NCBI GenBank assembly: GCA_021818955.1
Contig: JAKASR010000018.1
Location: 17,071 to 81,070 of the forward strand
Source of the DNA: Acidobacteriota bacterium
Lineage (GTDB): Bacteria > Acidobacteriota > Terriglobia > Terriglobales > SCQP01
Reading direction: 5' to 3'
DNA length: 64,000 nucleotides
The notes beneath the pieces were generated by a model. It did no database searches, was not told the DNA's origin, and saw only the letters and a list, made by a program, of their open reading frames with translations. Position numbers and translations under genes: made by a program. Below, in pieces: positions 45,817 to 55,008 of this stretch. Within the stretch, counting starts at the first letter, position 1; each line of letters begins with the position of its first letter.

Positions 45817-46026
45817 ATGCCTCTCTATGAGTATCAATGCTTGGAATGCGGCCGGCGCTTTGAGCGTTTACGCCGGCTCCAGGATGATGAAGGTTCGGGC
45901 AAGCCGCAGGGTGTACGCTGCGAATGTGGCAGTGGCAAAGTGGAACGGATTGTGTTTTCGCGCGTGGCGGTGCAAGCCGCCAATGGTTCTGCCGCCTCTG
46001 CCTGCTGCAATCCAGGTGGCACTTGA
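45817..46026 (+). CDS. FmdB-family zinc-ribbon protein
   Basis: The 69-residue protein starts MPLYEYQCLECGRRFERL, the FmdB/CxxC_CxxC_SSSS signature, followed by CECG and a Ser/Ala-rich tail ending SACCNPGG. The family is thought to bind zinc and regulate; function here is unknown. The track uses an ATG six nt earlier; MPLYEY is the standard start. It follows ispA by 43 nt and may be co-transcribed. Confidence 0.85.
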   Translation: MPLYEYQCLECGRRFERLRRLQDDEGSGKPQGVRCECGSGKVERIVFSRVAVQAANGSAASACCNPGGT

Positions 46027-46095
46027 CGCCGCGGTTGACATCCCGGTTCGGGATGCAATCCCCAGCATAATGAATGAATTGGAGCCTTGGAACGT

Positions 46096-46338
46096 ATGAA
46101 TTCGCCCAAGCCCCGCCAGGGCATCTTCAACCGCTTTCAAACCTTCGCTTACGGCTTGTACGTTCCCACCAGCATGGATGCGCATTTCGACCCATATGGG
46201 GAAGCTGCCGTAGTGGGCAAATTGCGTCCACAGATGGAGAATGTGCCGCGTTTAACGATTACCGTGCAGGCGTCTGGCACGCAGCCAGCGAAGCCGGTCG
46301 ATGTGTCTGCGCTGCGCTCCAGGGCCATGCTCAATTGA
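46096..46338 (+). CDS. Hypothetical protein, 80 aa
   Basis: The frame beginning MNSPKPRQGIFNRFQTFAYG encodes 80 residues with a VVGKLRPQMENVPRLTITVQ segment and no recognised motif. Base composition is like its neighbours and it follows FmdB by about 70 nt, but no clear ribosome-binding site is seen. A weak call. Confidence 0.4.
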   Translation: MNSPKPRQGIFNRFQTFAYGLYVPTSMDAHFDPYGEAAVVGKLRPQMENVPRLTITVQASGTQPAKPVDVSALRSRAMLN

Positions 46339-46507
46339 GCCAAAACCATTAGGTCAGCCTGCGACGTAATCGCCTAAAGCGCTGTAATCGCCTGAAGGTG
46401 CCTAGAATATTAACTGAATTCCCGTTTTTTCCCTTTTGAGGGTGGGCAAATGACTCTATAGTAAGCATCGGCGGCTGAAAATACGAATTCGGGGTGTAGC
46501 TGGAACA

Positions 46508-46618
46508 GTGCATTTATTAGCTTTGGCAGGCAGTTTGGCAATCTCACTGGCGGTCGGCGTTGGCGCGGCGCGCGGAATTTTAGCGCTGTTGTTTGGACGG
46601 CACACGCAGGGAAAATAG
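46508..46618 (+). CDS. Possible small membrane protein (36 aa)
   Basis: A GTG-started frame too short for the track encodes 36 residues, MHLLALAGSLAISLAVGVGA then ARGILALLFGRHTQGK. The whole length is one hydrophobic helix with a basic C-terminal tail, a common plan for small membrane proteins. The ribosome-binding site is only TGGAA. The surrounding 360 nt between the 80-aa ORF and the tRNA hold no other support for a gene. Confidence 0.4.
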   Translation: MHLLALAGSLAISLAVGVGAARGILALLFGRHTQGK

Positions 46619-46701
46619 CCGCCGGGTTAAGGTTCCGTCCCTCAGCCTTCCCGGGGAGGGCGCGTCTTTAGCGGTAAAATACAAAAGAAGCGCGGGCCTG
46701 C

Positions 46702-46791
46702 GGAGAGATGGCCGAGTGGCTGAAGGCGCACGCTTGGAAAGCGTGTATATCCGAAAGGGTATCCAGGGTTCGAATCCCTGTCTCTCCGCCA
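46702..46791 (+). tRNA. tRNA-Ser (GGA anticodon)
   Basis: The cloverleaf is complete. The acceptor stem GGAGAGA pairs with TCTCTCC, the D arm starts TGGCCGAGTGG, the anticodon stem CACGC/GCGTG closes a TTGGAAA loop with GGA at 46736-46738, and a long class II variable arm and the GGTTCGAATCC T loop follow. CCA is encoded. It reads UCC and UCU serine codons. Orientation is plus; the neighbour downstream is convergent. Confidence 0.97.
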
Positions 46792-46828
46792 TTCAGTCTT
46801 TGCCGCAAATTGACGGAACGACCAAACG

Positions 46829-47821
46829 CTAGTGCAACGTTTGGGTTGACAACAACGCGGGCGTGATTACGATATTTCGAAACTCCACTCGTCCGGCCTC
46901 GCTGCCCTGCAGATAAATGGGGCCGGGCGTCCCTTCGTTGCTATTAAGCGCTCCGCCGGTGATCCCCGGAATCTGTTGATGATCGATGATGGTTGTACCA
47001 TTTTGCACTACCGTGACCGTGCGCCCGACCAGGGTGATATCGTAAGTCTGCCAAACATTAGCGCGGCGCGGCTGCGCCGGGTGAGGGGTAAGAAAGCCGT
47101 AGATCGCCCCTTCTTGCTGGTCGGCTGGCGCCGACCCCGAATTGGTTTCAATCTGCACCTCGTAGCGGCCCCGCAGATAGACCCCGCTATTCGAATCGGG
47201 GCCTGCATTGAACTCGACGTGCAGCTTGAAATTCGAAAATTGGGCGGTGGAAATCAGTTCGGAACCGCTTCCATTCTTCACCAGAAGATGGTGTTCGACC
47301 CTCCAAACTTTGGCTTGGCTGGGATCGGCGAACTTCCATCCGGCAAAATTCCGGCCGTTGAACAGCCGGATGGGCTTGCCCCATTTGGAAACCGTCTGCC
47401 CGCTCAGTGCCGGGGCTCGCCGGCCTGTCCATGGCCAAGTGGCTCCGTTTGGGCCGCTAGCCGTCCCTTCAAGCCGTCTGTTGGCCAGCTTCCCTGTAAA
47501 CTGCCCGGGGCCGTAGTAATCCACATGGGTGGGCATGGAGAACTCGATAGTCCCATTTGCCACCGACGCCTTGACCGCGTGAGTCGCCGCCCCCGCAAAT
47601 CCCACCACTAGAACTTGCGGCTGCGCTCCCGCCGCGGTTACATCGATCCAGGAAGGATAAGCGCGGGCCGCCGTTTTTACCGTTAAATCCCATCGCCCCA
47701 AAAACGGCGTAACCGATGCCGACGGGTTTGGCCGCGCGCTCGTCCTTGGGGAACAGCTCCAACTGGCTAAGAGCACGGTGAACATCATTGCCAGCCACAA
47801 CGGCTTCTGTTGGCCCATCAT
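46829..47821 (-). CDS. DUF1080 (3-keto-disaccharide hydrolase-like) secreted protein
   Basis: The 330-residue protein has an N-terminal hydrophobic signal ([21 protein letters not shown]), an early C in SWSC that is not a clean lipobox, and a DUF1080 domain (about 170-330). The domain starts [10 protein letters not shown], with [23 protein letters not shown] and the [13 protein letters not shown] strand. AGGAGG precedes the ATG at 47821; the track start at 47902 is upstream without such a site. DUF1080 proteins often sit with Gfo/Idh/MocA oxidoreductases, as here, and hydrolyse 3-keto-glycosides. It lies 47 nt after the oxidoreductase stop. Confidence 0.85.
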   Translation of the reverse strand: MMGQQKPLWLAMMFTVLLASWSCSPRTSARPNPSASVTPFLGRWDLTVKTAARAYPSWIDVTAAGAQPQVLVVGFAGAATHAVKASVANGTIEFSMPTHVDYYGPGQFTGKLANRRLEGTASGPNGATWPWTGRRAPALSGQTVSKWGKPIRLFNGRNFAGWKFADPSQAKVWRVEHHLLVKNGSGSELISTAQFSNFKLHVEFNAGPDSNSGVYLRGRYEVQIETNSGSAPADQQEGAIYGFLTPHPAQPRRANVWQTYDITLVGRTVTVVQNGTTIIDHQQIPGITGGALNSNEGTPGPIYLQGSEAGRVEFRNIVITPALLSTQTLH

Positions 47822-47868
47822 CTTTCGCCTCCTGCTTCGCCTCTGATCCCGGAACGCTTCTGGTTTTC

Positions 47869-49263
47869 CTAGCCCACGATTCTTCTGCTGGCTGCATTCC
47901 AAACCGCCGCCGTCTTATGGAAATAAGAGTAATTGGCCATGTGGCAGCCTATGGCCGTGTGATTGCCAAAGACCGCGTCCTCCACCGAGGGCCGCCGGGT
48001 TCTCACCGACTCGAAGAAATTCCACAGGTGATTTTCAAACTCGGAGTAATTGGGCGGATAGTAAAAAGTTTGCTCGCCCTCGACTGGTTGGATTTCGGCC
48101 CCCATCTTGGGATCGTGCTGCTCATGCCATTGTTTTTCATATGCGGACCGCAGCTTTCCGGGATAGCTCGACACATAGTAGCAGGGGCCATGATCCTGGC
48201 CGTCCTGCGGCTTGATGGTTAATTGGTCTCCATCTTCATAGACTTCTACGATTCCCCGCGTGCCGAGAAAGCGGGTCACCTCGCGTTGATGGGTCATTTG
48301 CGTCATCAGCACGGCTACCTGCAGCTGCGGATACTCGTAGATGGTAGTCATCAAATCGGGAAAATCGCGCTCGGTTTGCGGAAAAATTCGGGCGCCCTTC
48401 CAATAATAGAGCCCGCCATGGGACTGCGCCCGCAGGGGGGGCGCGTCCACGCTCATGACATAGTGAATGCCGGTCAGCGTATGCACAAAGAGGTCGCCCG
48501 GTAAGCCTTCGCCATAGTCTTTATAGCTGCGCCAGCGCGCGAAGCGCATCGCATCGAAGGGGTGATCCGGGGCATCGCCCAGCCAGGTTTTCCAATCGAG
48601 ATTTTCCGGGGAAAGGTCGGGTGGCGGCGGATACACCCATGCGCCGCAGGGAGAATTGCGCCCCAGGATCGCCTCCACCAACCAGACCTCGCCGATCGCG
48701 CCTTGATCGATTAATTGCTTCGCCCTTTCGAAGTTGATCGAACTGCGCCGCTGGCTGCCGATCTGCACGATGCGGTTGTGCTTCTGCGCGGCGGCGATGA
48801 TTTCGAATCCTTCCTCGACTTTATGGGTCATCGGCTTTTCGCAATACACATCCTTGCCGGCGTTGCAGGCGTCGACAATGATTTGCTTGTGCCAATGATC
48901 GGGAACGGCGACCACCACGCAGTCAATCGCCTGATTGTCGAGCAAATCCTGATAACGCCGCGTGGTTGGAACCGTTTTGCCGGTCACGCCGCTGATGATT
49001 TCGTTGGCAAGCGTGTGGCGCCCGTCATAAAGGTCGCAGGCCGCCACACACTCCACTTCCGGCAACCGGATGGAGGTGTCCAGCACGCCGGAGCCTTCCA
49101 TCCCGATGCCGATCATGCCGAAACGGATCCGCTCGCCGGCAGAAACCGGACGCCGCGCCGCTGCCGCCTCGGACTCCATTAAATAAGGTGGCGCCGCCAG
49201 GGCAAGCCCCGCTCCCGTCGAGGAGCGCAGGAATTCCCGCCGCGAAATAGGTTGTTTTTCCAT
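47869..49263 (-). CDS. Gfo/Idh/MocA-family oxidoreductase with Tat signal
   Basis: The 464-residue protein starts at ATG 49263 with a twin-arginine signal (SRREFLRSSTGAGLALAAP), then a Rossmann NAD(P) domain (FGMIGIGMEGSG, residues about 45-60) and the EKP motif (KDVYCEKPMTHK). The C-terminal domain follows. Such exported oxidoreductases oxidise sugars or cyclitols with a tightly bound cofactor. It is transcribed towards DUF1080 and is divergent from a second Gfo/Idh/MocA gene at 49505. The track start at 49410 adds 49 residues unlike a Tat signal. Confidence 0.88.
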   Translation of the reverse strand: MEKQPISRREFLRSSTGAGLALAAPPYLMESEAAAARRPVSAGERIRFGMIGIGMEGSGVLDTSIRLPEVECVAACDLYDGRHTLANEIISGVTGKTVPTTRRYQDLLDNQAIDCVVVAVPDHWHKQIIVDACNAGKDVYCEKPMTHKVEEGFEIIAAAQKHNRIVQIGSQRRSSINFERAKQLIDQGAIGEVWLVEAILGRNSPCGAWVYPPPPDLSPENLDWKTWLGDAPDHPFDAMRFARWRSYKDYGEGLPGDLFVHTLTGIHYVMSVDAPPLRAQSHGGLYYWKGARIFPQTERDFPDLMTTIYEYPQLQVAVLMTQMTHQREVTRFLGTRGIVEVYEDGDQLTIKPQDGQDHGPCYYVSSYPGKLRSAYEKQWHEQHDPKMGAEIQPVEGEQTFYYPPNYSEFENHLWNFFESVRTRRPSVEDAVFGNHTAIGCHMANYSYFHKTAAVWNAASRRIVG

Positions 49264-49504
49264 TCGGGTCTCGCTTGCTGCGGGTTGCTGGCCTGGAATT
49301 ACAACGGTATTCCCAGTTGGGCAACTCCATAATCCGCCACTATACACCCGTGAGTGGTCATGGGGCTTAGTGGCTAGCGGCGATCTTCTCCCACCGGGAT
49401 ACCGAGGCAAGAATGACGTGCGGAATCAGCTTCTGGTTCAGTCCCTCGGCGGATACAATAAACAACGGATCGGGATTGCATTGCGGCAGTTGGGGAGATT
49501 GCCT

Positions 49505-50620
49505 ATGGCGCCCACTGGGGATATCAGCATTGGCTTAATCGGCTCGCAGTTTGTGGCGCGGGCGCATGCTGAATCGTTGCACCGTTTCGTGCGCGGCGCC
49601 GCGCTGCGCGCCGTCGCTTCACCCACGCCCGGACACGCGGCCAGGCTGGCCGAAGAGTTCGGCATCCCCCAGGCGTTCACCGACTATCGGCGCCTGCTGG
49701 AGCGAGAAGAGATCGATGCCGTCGTGGTCGGCATTCCCAACGATCTGCATGAAAAGGTAGTGGTCGAAGCTGCTTCCGCCGGCAAGCACGTCATTGTGGA
49801 AAAGCCGCTCTGCGTCACGCTGGCCGAAGCTGATCGCATGCTTGCCGCCTGCGCCGCCGCTGGCCGGCAGCTTTGCTATGCCGAAGAGCTGGTTTTTGCG
49901 CCCAAGTACGTGCGCCTTCAGCAACTGGTGAAAGAAGGCGCGGTGGGCGAGCTCTTTCTGGTCAAACAATTGGAAAAGCACTCCGGTCCCCACGCCGACT
50001 GGTTCTGGCAGGTGGAGCGCGCCGGCGGAGGCGTGCTGCTCGACATGGGTTGCCATGGCATTGAGTTCGCGCGCTGGCTCTACGACAAGCGCCCGGTGCG
50101 GCGCGTGAGCGCTTTCTGTTCGACCGTGCGCCATGCCGATCGCACTCGCGCTGAAGACGAAGCCATGCTGGTGCTCGAATTTGAAGGCGGCGGGCGGGCT
50201 TTGATTGAGGATAGCTGGGCCTTTTTTGGCGGCATGGACGACCGCGCCGAGTTGTATGGCACCGAGGGCTCGGTCTGCTGCGATCTCGTCCAGGGCAATG
50301 CCATGAAGACCTGGAGCAATCCCGGCTACGGCTATGCCATGGAGAAAGCCGGCTCCACCCGGGGCTACTCGTTTACCGTTTTTGAGGAGGTCTGGAACTA
50401 CGGTTTCCCGCAGGAGCTGCAGCATTTCGTGGATTGTCTGCGCGAAGGCCGGCCGGCGCGGGAAACCGGCGCGGATGGGCGCGAAGTGCTGCGCATTATC
50501 TATGCCGCCTATGAATCCGCCGCCACTGGTCGGGCGATCGAGCTCGATGCTTTCCAGCCGGCGCCGGAAATGCGTCCGATCGAGCCTTGGCTGCGCCGCA
50601 AATCCGGCGCCTCCGCGTAA
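49505..50620 (+). CDS. Gfo/Idh/MocA-family oxidoreductase, cytoplasmic
   Basis: The 371-residue protein starts MAPTGDISIGLIGSQFVARAHAES with GGAG upstream; the earlier track start (49370) adds 45 residues. It has the Rossmann fold and the EKP motif in KHVIVEKPLCVT, but no signal. The C-terminal domain has FWQVERAGGGVLLDMGCHG and EFARWLYD, typical of myo-inositol/sugar dehydrogenase-like members. It is 81 nt upstream of an amidohydrolase, with which it probably forms an operon. Substrate is unknown. Confidence 0.88.
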   Translation: MAPTGDISIGLIGSQFVARAHAESLHRFVRGAALRAVASPTPGHAARLAEEFGIPQAFTDYRRLLEREEIDAVVVGIPNDLHEKVVVEAASAGKHVIVEKPLCVTLAEADRMLAACAAAGRQLCYAEELVFAPKYVRLQQLVKEGAVGELFLVKQLEKHSGPHADWFWQVERAGGGVLLDMGCHGIEFARWLYDKRPVRRVSAFCSTVRHADRTRAEDEAMLVLEFEGGGRALIEDSWAFFGGMDDRAELYGTEGSVCCDLVQGNAMKTWSNPGYGYAMEKAGSTRGYSFTVFEEVWNYGFPQELQHFVDCLREGRPARETGADGREVLRIIYAAYESAATGRAIELDAFQPAPEMRPIEPWLRRKSGASA

Positions 50621-50701
50621 GCGCGCGCCGGGCGGGTGCGTGAGTGGGGGCTCCGCCTTTCATGGCATTCATGCTGCGTGATCCGGAGCCAAAATAGAAA
50701 A

Positions 50702-51562
50702 ATGAACCCCCGCGATTCCTCCCGCCGGCCGCCGGCCATTGTCGATGTGCACGTGCACCATAACGGCGATGAAGATTTCCTCCGCCGGCTGGTGGACCGC
50801 TTGCGCGCGGCGGATGCGATGGCTTGCCTCCTGACCACGCCGCCGCAGTTCGATCAGGTGCGGCGCTTTCTGGAACAGCATGCGGATTGCCTGATCGGTT
50901 TTGGCGATGTCCGGCTGGACGACCCCGATGCCCTGAATTGGATCGAGCGCTTCCACCAGGCTGGCTTTGATGGCCTGGGCGAGTTTACCTCCAGCGCACG
51001 GCCGTTCGACCATCCGGCCTATGGGCCGCTCTTCGCGCGCGCTGCCGAACTGCGGCTGATCACCTTATTTCATACCGGCATCGTCTTCCGGCCGGAACCG
51101 CGGGTGGCGGCCAATATCAGTAGCGACCGGCTGCGGGTGACACGGCTGGATGCGATTCTTCGGCAATTTCCCGACTTGGTGGTGATCGCCGCCCATATGG
51201 GCAATCCCGACTATGTCTGGGCGGCGGAGTTGTCGCGTTGGAACCCCAATTTGTACCTGGATTTATCCGGCTCGACGCTGATCAAGACCGCATCCGATTA
51301 CCGTGTCTTTCGCTCCTATTTCTGGTGGTCGGGCACGGTTAGCCCGCATACGCCGCTTGGCCAGGCGGACGCCTTTGCCAAACTGGTGTTTGCCTCCGAT
51401 ATCTTCTGGGGCGAACTGGGCGAATTCGACCGGTCGCTGGAGCGGCATCGGCGCATGCTGGAGGTTTGCGGCGTGGATGCGGTTACCAGGCAGGCGATCA
51501 TGGGTGGCACCGCTTGGCGCCTGATCTCCGAACGCCGGGCTGCAAGTGGCGGCAAAGCATGA
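50702..51562 (+). CDS. Amidohydrolase-family protein (amidohydrolase 2)
   Basis: The 286-residue TIM-barrel hydrolase has the metal-binding VDVHVHHNGDEDF near residue 15, a FHTGIVF block near 125 and an IAAHMGNP block, the pattern of PF04909 enzymes such as lactonases and decarboxylases. The ATG at 50702 is preceded only by an A-rich stretch; the track's start (50636) lies upstream without a domain. With the upstream oxidoreductase it may open or hydrolyse a sugar-derived lactone. Confidence 0.8.
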   Translation: MNPRDSSRRPPAIVDVHVHHNGDEDFLRRLVDRLRAADAMACLLTTPPQFDQVRRFLEQHADCLIGFGDVRLDDPDALNWIERFHQAGFDGLGEFTSSARPFDHPAYGPLFARAAELRLITLFHTGIVFRPEPRVAANISSDRLRVTRLDAILRQFPDLVVIAAHMGNPDYVWAAELSRWNPNLYLDLSGSTLIKTASDYRVFRSYFWWSGTVSPHTPLGQADAFAKLVFASDIFWGELGEFDRSLERHRRMLEVCGVDAVTRQAIMGGTAWRLISERRAASGGKA

Positions 51563-51600
51563 AAGGTCAAGCCGCAACTGCGGCCCGGGCAGTATGCCAT

Positions 51601-51854
51601 AAGCGTTAACGGCCTCTTCGGACAGTAGTTTTCGTCATTGGCAATTTCGAAGAAATTGCCTCAAGCCATGCCCGCAGGCCGGTTTCGCGCGGGGTTCCTA
51701 TTAGGTCCCGCGCCTATGAACGACAATACCAAGCAATTCCGCAGGAATTGCGCCCGGCAATGCCCGGCATCCATGAGTATTCGCCATGTGTCCGGTTTCG
51801 GCCGGACCTTTGCGAAAGCGTCAGCGCCTAAAAGTAAAAGCGGCCGAGCCGCCT
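51601..51854 (+). repeat. Dispersed hairpin repeat, long copy D
   Basis: A 254-nt copy starting 38 nt after the amidohydrolase stop. It has all modules: 5' end (AAGCGTTAACGG, with CTCTTCGG replacing CCGAGTCGG), the GGCAATTTC-GAA-GAAATTGCC hairpin, the GCGCGGG/CCCGCGC stem, the GCAATTCC/GGAATTGC hairpin, the GTCCGG/CCGGAC stem and the terminal AAGCGGC-CGA-GCCGCC hairpin. Confidence 0.92.
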
Positions 51855-52000
51855 GATTTAAGGCAGCAGGAGTAACTCCGCCATGAATGGAGGCGCATTG
51901 CCGGTGGTTTCTCCGGATCTATAACAGGTCAACCCCGGGCAGCGATAAATTGAAAATTGAGAAAGAAAACCTTCATCCATTGAGTGTGGAGATCCGTCTC

Positions 52001-53416
52001 ATGGCCAAGGCATGGGAAGCGGTTGTCATCGGGGGTGGGCCGAATGGGCTGGCCGCGGCCATCACCCTGGCGCGCGCCGGGCGTCGAACCTTGCTGCTGG
52101 AAGCGAACGAAAGCTTGGGCGGCGGGGCGCGCACTTTAGAGTTGACCTTGCCCGGGTTTCGCCACGATTTGTGCTCGGCGGTGCACCCCCTGGCGGCGCT
52201 CTCTCCTTTTTTTCGTGAGCTGAGCCTGGAGCGCTACGGTTTGCAATGGATTGAGCCGCCCTTGGCGCTGGCGCATCCTTTCGACCAGGGGCAGGCGGTA
52301 ACGCTCGAGCGCTCTTTAGAATTGACCGCAGATAAATTGGGCCCGGATGGCGCCGCCTGGCGCCGGCGCCTGCAGCCGCTGGTGAACGCCTGGCCGCGCT
52401 TGGAATCTCTCGTTTTCCGAGCCCGGCTTGAGCCTGCGCGCATAGGGCCGGTGCTGTCGTTTGCGCGTGCGGCGCTGGCGCCGGCCAAACATCAGGCGCG
52501 GCGTTGGTGGCGCGGCCGCGAGGCGCAGGCGCTGTGGGCGGGGCTGGCCGCGCACTCGCTCTTGCCGCTGGAGTGGCGTCCCAGCGCGGCTTTTGCGCTG
52601 GTGTTGGCGATTGCGGCGCATCGGGTTGGCTGGCCGATTGCCCGCGGCGGCTCCCAGGCGATTACCGATGCGCTCGCCGCCTATTATCATGCTGCCGGCG
52701 GCGAAATCCGCGCCGGCGAGCGCATCGCAAGCTGGAAGCAGTTGCCGCCGGCGAAAGCTTACCTGTGCGCGCTTTCACCGCGGCAATTGGCGGAGCTGGC
52801 GCCGATTTCCGAATCCAACCGGCGGCGGTTGCGCGGCTTGCGGCCGGGACCGGGCGTTTGCAAGTTAGATTGGGCGCTGAGCGCGCCGATTCCTTGGGCC
52901 GCGGCGGAATGCGCTCGCGCCGGAACCATTCATCTGGGCGGCACCCTGGAAGAAATCGCGCGCTCGGAACGCATGCCCTGGAAAGGCCAAATCGCGCCGC
53001 GTCCTTTCGTGCTGCTCTCTCAGCCGACCGGCTTCGATTCCAGCCGCGCGCCGGCGGGACGGCATATCGCCTGGGCCTACTGTCACATGCCGCCCGGCTC
53101 CCCTGGCGATGCCGCGGAGGCGATTGAAGCGCAGGTGGAGCGGTTTGCGCCCGGTTTTCGCCGCTGCATCCTTGCGCGCAGCGTCCTTACAGCCGCGGCA
53201 TTGGAGCGTCACAATCCCAATTTGGCCGGCGGCGATATTGCCGGCGGCGCGCAAACGCTGGGTCAGTTCCTGCGCCGCGCCTGGATGGGTCACCGCAGTT
53301 CCAACCCGGCTATTTTTCCCTGTTCCGCCGCCACCCTGCCCGGTGCCGGCGTGCACGGATTGTGCGGCTATGCCGCCGCCCTGCGGGCTTTAGCATGGCT
53401 GCAAAAGCCGGACTAG
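52001..53416 (+). CDS. Phytoene-desaturase-like FAD-dependent oxidoreductase
   Basis: The 471-residue protein starts at ATG 52001 (MAKAWEAVVIGGGPNGLAAA) with GGAG upstream, and has the GxGxxG-type FAD site VVIGGGPNGLAA followed by EANESLGGGARTLEL. The C-terminal HGLCGYAAAL fits the usual second FAD-contact region. Members include carotenoid desaturases, isomerases and other NAD(P)/FAD amine-oxidase-like enzymes. No carotenoid genes lie near, so the substrate is open. The track start at 51887 adds 38 unrelated residues. Confidence 0.85.
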   Translation: MAKAWEAVVIGGGPNGLAAAITLARAGRRTLLLEANESLGGGARTLELTLPGFRHDLCSAVHPLAALSPFFRELSLERYGLQWIEPPLALAHPFDQGQAVTLERSLELTADKLGPDGAAWRRRLQPLVNAWPRLESLVFRARLEPARIGPVLSFARAALAPAKHQARRWWRGREAQALWAGLAAHSLLPLEWRPSAAFALVLAIAAHRVGWPIARGGSQAITDALAAYYHAAGGEIRAGERIASWKQLPPAKAYLCALSPRQLAELAPISESNRRRLRGLRPGPGVCKLDWALSAPIPWAAAECARAGTIHLGGTLEEIARSERMPWKGQIAPRPFVLLSQPTGFDSSRAPAGRHIAWAYCHMPPGSPGDAAEAIEAQVERFAPGFRRCILARSVLTAAALERHNPNLAGGDIAGGAQTLGQFLRRAWMGHRSSNPAIFPCSAATLPGAGVHGLCGYAAALRALAWLQKPD

Positions 53417-53553
53417 GCCGGGCAAGCGGCGCTGCGGGCGGTGCGGCGATAAACCGGAGTTTTCAACAGCGATGTGGGAAAAGTTGTGAAAATCCTCGCC
53501 CGGCAACCTTTTCCGCCGCCTCCCCTGCGGCTGCGGTCTGGATTGCACCAATT

Positions 53554-54000
53554 TCAGTGCAGCGGGGAATGCGGTGGCGCCGGTTTGGCTTGAGCCTTCG
53601 GCTTCGATTGTTTCGCCCTGTGATAGATCGTGACCTGGGGTTGCGGCGGCTTTAAACGAATGTAGATGATCTGCCGGGGAGCAAGTACTTTATAGTAGGC
53701 TCCGGAGGTGTCGTACCCTTTGGCAATCACCTGGATCAGAACCACGCCGGGAACGTAGCCATCGAGCGTGGCGATGCCCTTTTCGTTGCTCTTGATTTCT
53801 GCCTGAAAAGGATGGCGAATCTTGCGCCAGTGCAGGTCGGAATATTGGTCAATGACCACGCCCGCATTCGCCACCGGCCGGCCGTCGGGCGTACTGATAT
53901 GAACGACCACGCGCACAAACGGGGTGTGCGGCTTCTTCTTCCCCCCGAAAGGCCAGAACCCCAGGGTAAGCCCCAATAAGGCGAAAACGGCGGAACGCAT
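53554..54000 (-). CDS. Secreted small Ig-like / carboxypeptidase-regulatory-like protein
   Basis: The 148-residue protein has a signal-like hydrophobic start (MRSAVFALLGLTLGFWPF), then one beta-sandwich domain (about 28-115) with VVVHISTPDGRPVANAGVVI and an ATLDGYVPGVVLIQVIAKGY strand pair that resemble CarboxypepD_reg/Ig-like domains. The C-terminal tail is Lys/Pro-rich (KPKAQAKPAPP). Function is unknown; a periplasmic or surface role is inferred from the signal. Confidence 0.7.
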   Translation of the reverse strand: MRSAVFALLGLTLGFWPFGGKKKPHTPFVRVVVHISTPDGRPVANAGVVIDQYSDLHWRKIRHPFQAEIKSNEKGIATLDGYVPGVVLIQVIAKGYDTSGAYYKVLAPRQIIYIRLKPPQPQVTIYHRAKQSKPKAQAKPAPPHSPLH

Positions 54001-54044
54001 TAGCCCAATTGTAGCTCAGCCGGGCCGCTTGAAGCAGACAAAAA

Positions 54045-54070
54045 AAGCGTTAACGGCCGAGTCGGACAGC
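54045..54070 (+). repeat. Dispersed hairpin repeat, short 5'-end fragment
   Basis: AAGCGTTAACGGCCGAGTCGGACAGC, exact over 26 nt against the 5' end of the long copies, then unrelated sequence. It sits between two leftward genes. Confidence 0.75.
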
Positions 54071-54120
54071 GCCTGGCATGACCGCGGCTATGCTCGGCTT
54101 ATCATCTTCGCTTTCTCGCT

Positions 54121-55008
54121 TCAGCCCCACTTCAATTTGCGCCTTAGCACGTCAAAAAACGAACACTGCGGCAGGTGTATCAGATGCACCACATCGGCGC
54201 TTTTGCGGCAGACGATGCGGTCACCCGGGGCCAGTTGCACGCCTTCTTGGCCATCGAGCGTGAGGTAGGTGTGGTCGGCGACGGTGCGCATCACAATCTC
54301 GATGCGCGCGGTATCGGGCACCAGCAAGGGACGATTGGTGAGCGCGTGCGGGCAGATGGGCGTAATTCCCCAGGCCGCCAGCGCAGGATGCACGATCGGG
54401 CCGCCGGCGCTGAGCGAGTAGGCGGTCGAGCCGGTGGGTGTGGCGATGATCAAGCCATCGGCGCGGTATTCCGCCACTCGATCGTCATTGACCGTGAGTT
54501 CAAATTCGATAATGCGCGCCAGCGTGCCTTTGCTGACCACAATATCGTTTAAGGCGTCGAAGTGGTCCAACAAGCGGCCATCGCGCCATACCTCGGCTGC
54601 CAGCACGGTGCGGCGATCCAATTCGTAACGCCCTGCCAGGACATCGTCCAGCCGGGGATACAGCTCAGCAATTGAAATTTCTGCCAGGAAGCCAAGCGTG
54701 CCCAAGTTGACTCCCAACAGCGGAACCGGATGCGGCCGTAGCCGCCGGGCGGCGTGCAACAAGGTGCCATCTCCGCCCAGCGCAATCGCCAGATTGGGTG
54801 GCGGATGCATGGCCGCCAGCCCGGGCGTCTGCCCTAGCGCCTCGGCGGTAGGTTCGTCCAGGCGCACGTCGAAACCGCGCGCCCGCAGCCGCTTGGCCAC
54901 TTCGGTCGCCACGATCGGCACGGCATGCTGGCCCGGCTTGGAAAAGATCGCCACCGTGGCTTTCACCACGGGAGATTGCGCGTCGGGAATCTTGGCTGCT
55001 TTAGGCAT
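54121..55008 (-). CDS. nadK: NAD kinase
   Basis: NadK phosphorylates NAD+ to NADP+. The 295-residue length is normal. The ATP/diphosphate-binding GGDGTLLHAARRL and NLGTLGFLAEI motifs and the TGSTAYSLSAGGPIVHP block, which includes the NAD-binding Tyr/Ser region, are intact. It starts at ATG 55008; a 27-codon ORF ends overlapping it (see below). It is downstream of an MCE-type gene, leftward. Confidence 0.96.
   Translation of the reverse strand: MPKAAKIPDAQSPVVKATVAIFSKPGQHAVPIVATEVAKRLRARGFDVRLDEPTAEALGQTPGLAAMHPPPNLAIALGGDGTLLHAARRLRPHPVPLLGVNLGTLGFLAEISIAELYPRLDDVLAGRYELDRRTVLAAEVWRDGRLLDHFDALNDIVVSKGTLARIIEFELTVNDDRVAEYRADGLIIATPTGSTAYSLSAGGPIVHPALAAWGITPICPHALTNRPLLVPDTARIEIVMRTVADHTYLTLDGQEGVQLAPGDRIVCRKSADVVHLIHLPQCSFFDVLRRKLKWG

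Noticed and set aside
46702-51600. Genomic island inserted at tRNA-Ser
   Set aside because: No integrase, no direct repeat of the tRNA 3' end, and no shift in base composition seen in the neighbouring genes.
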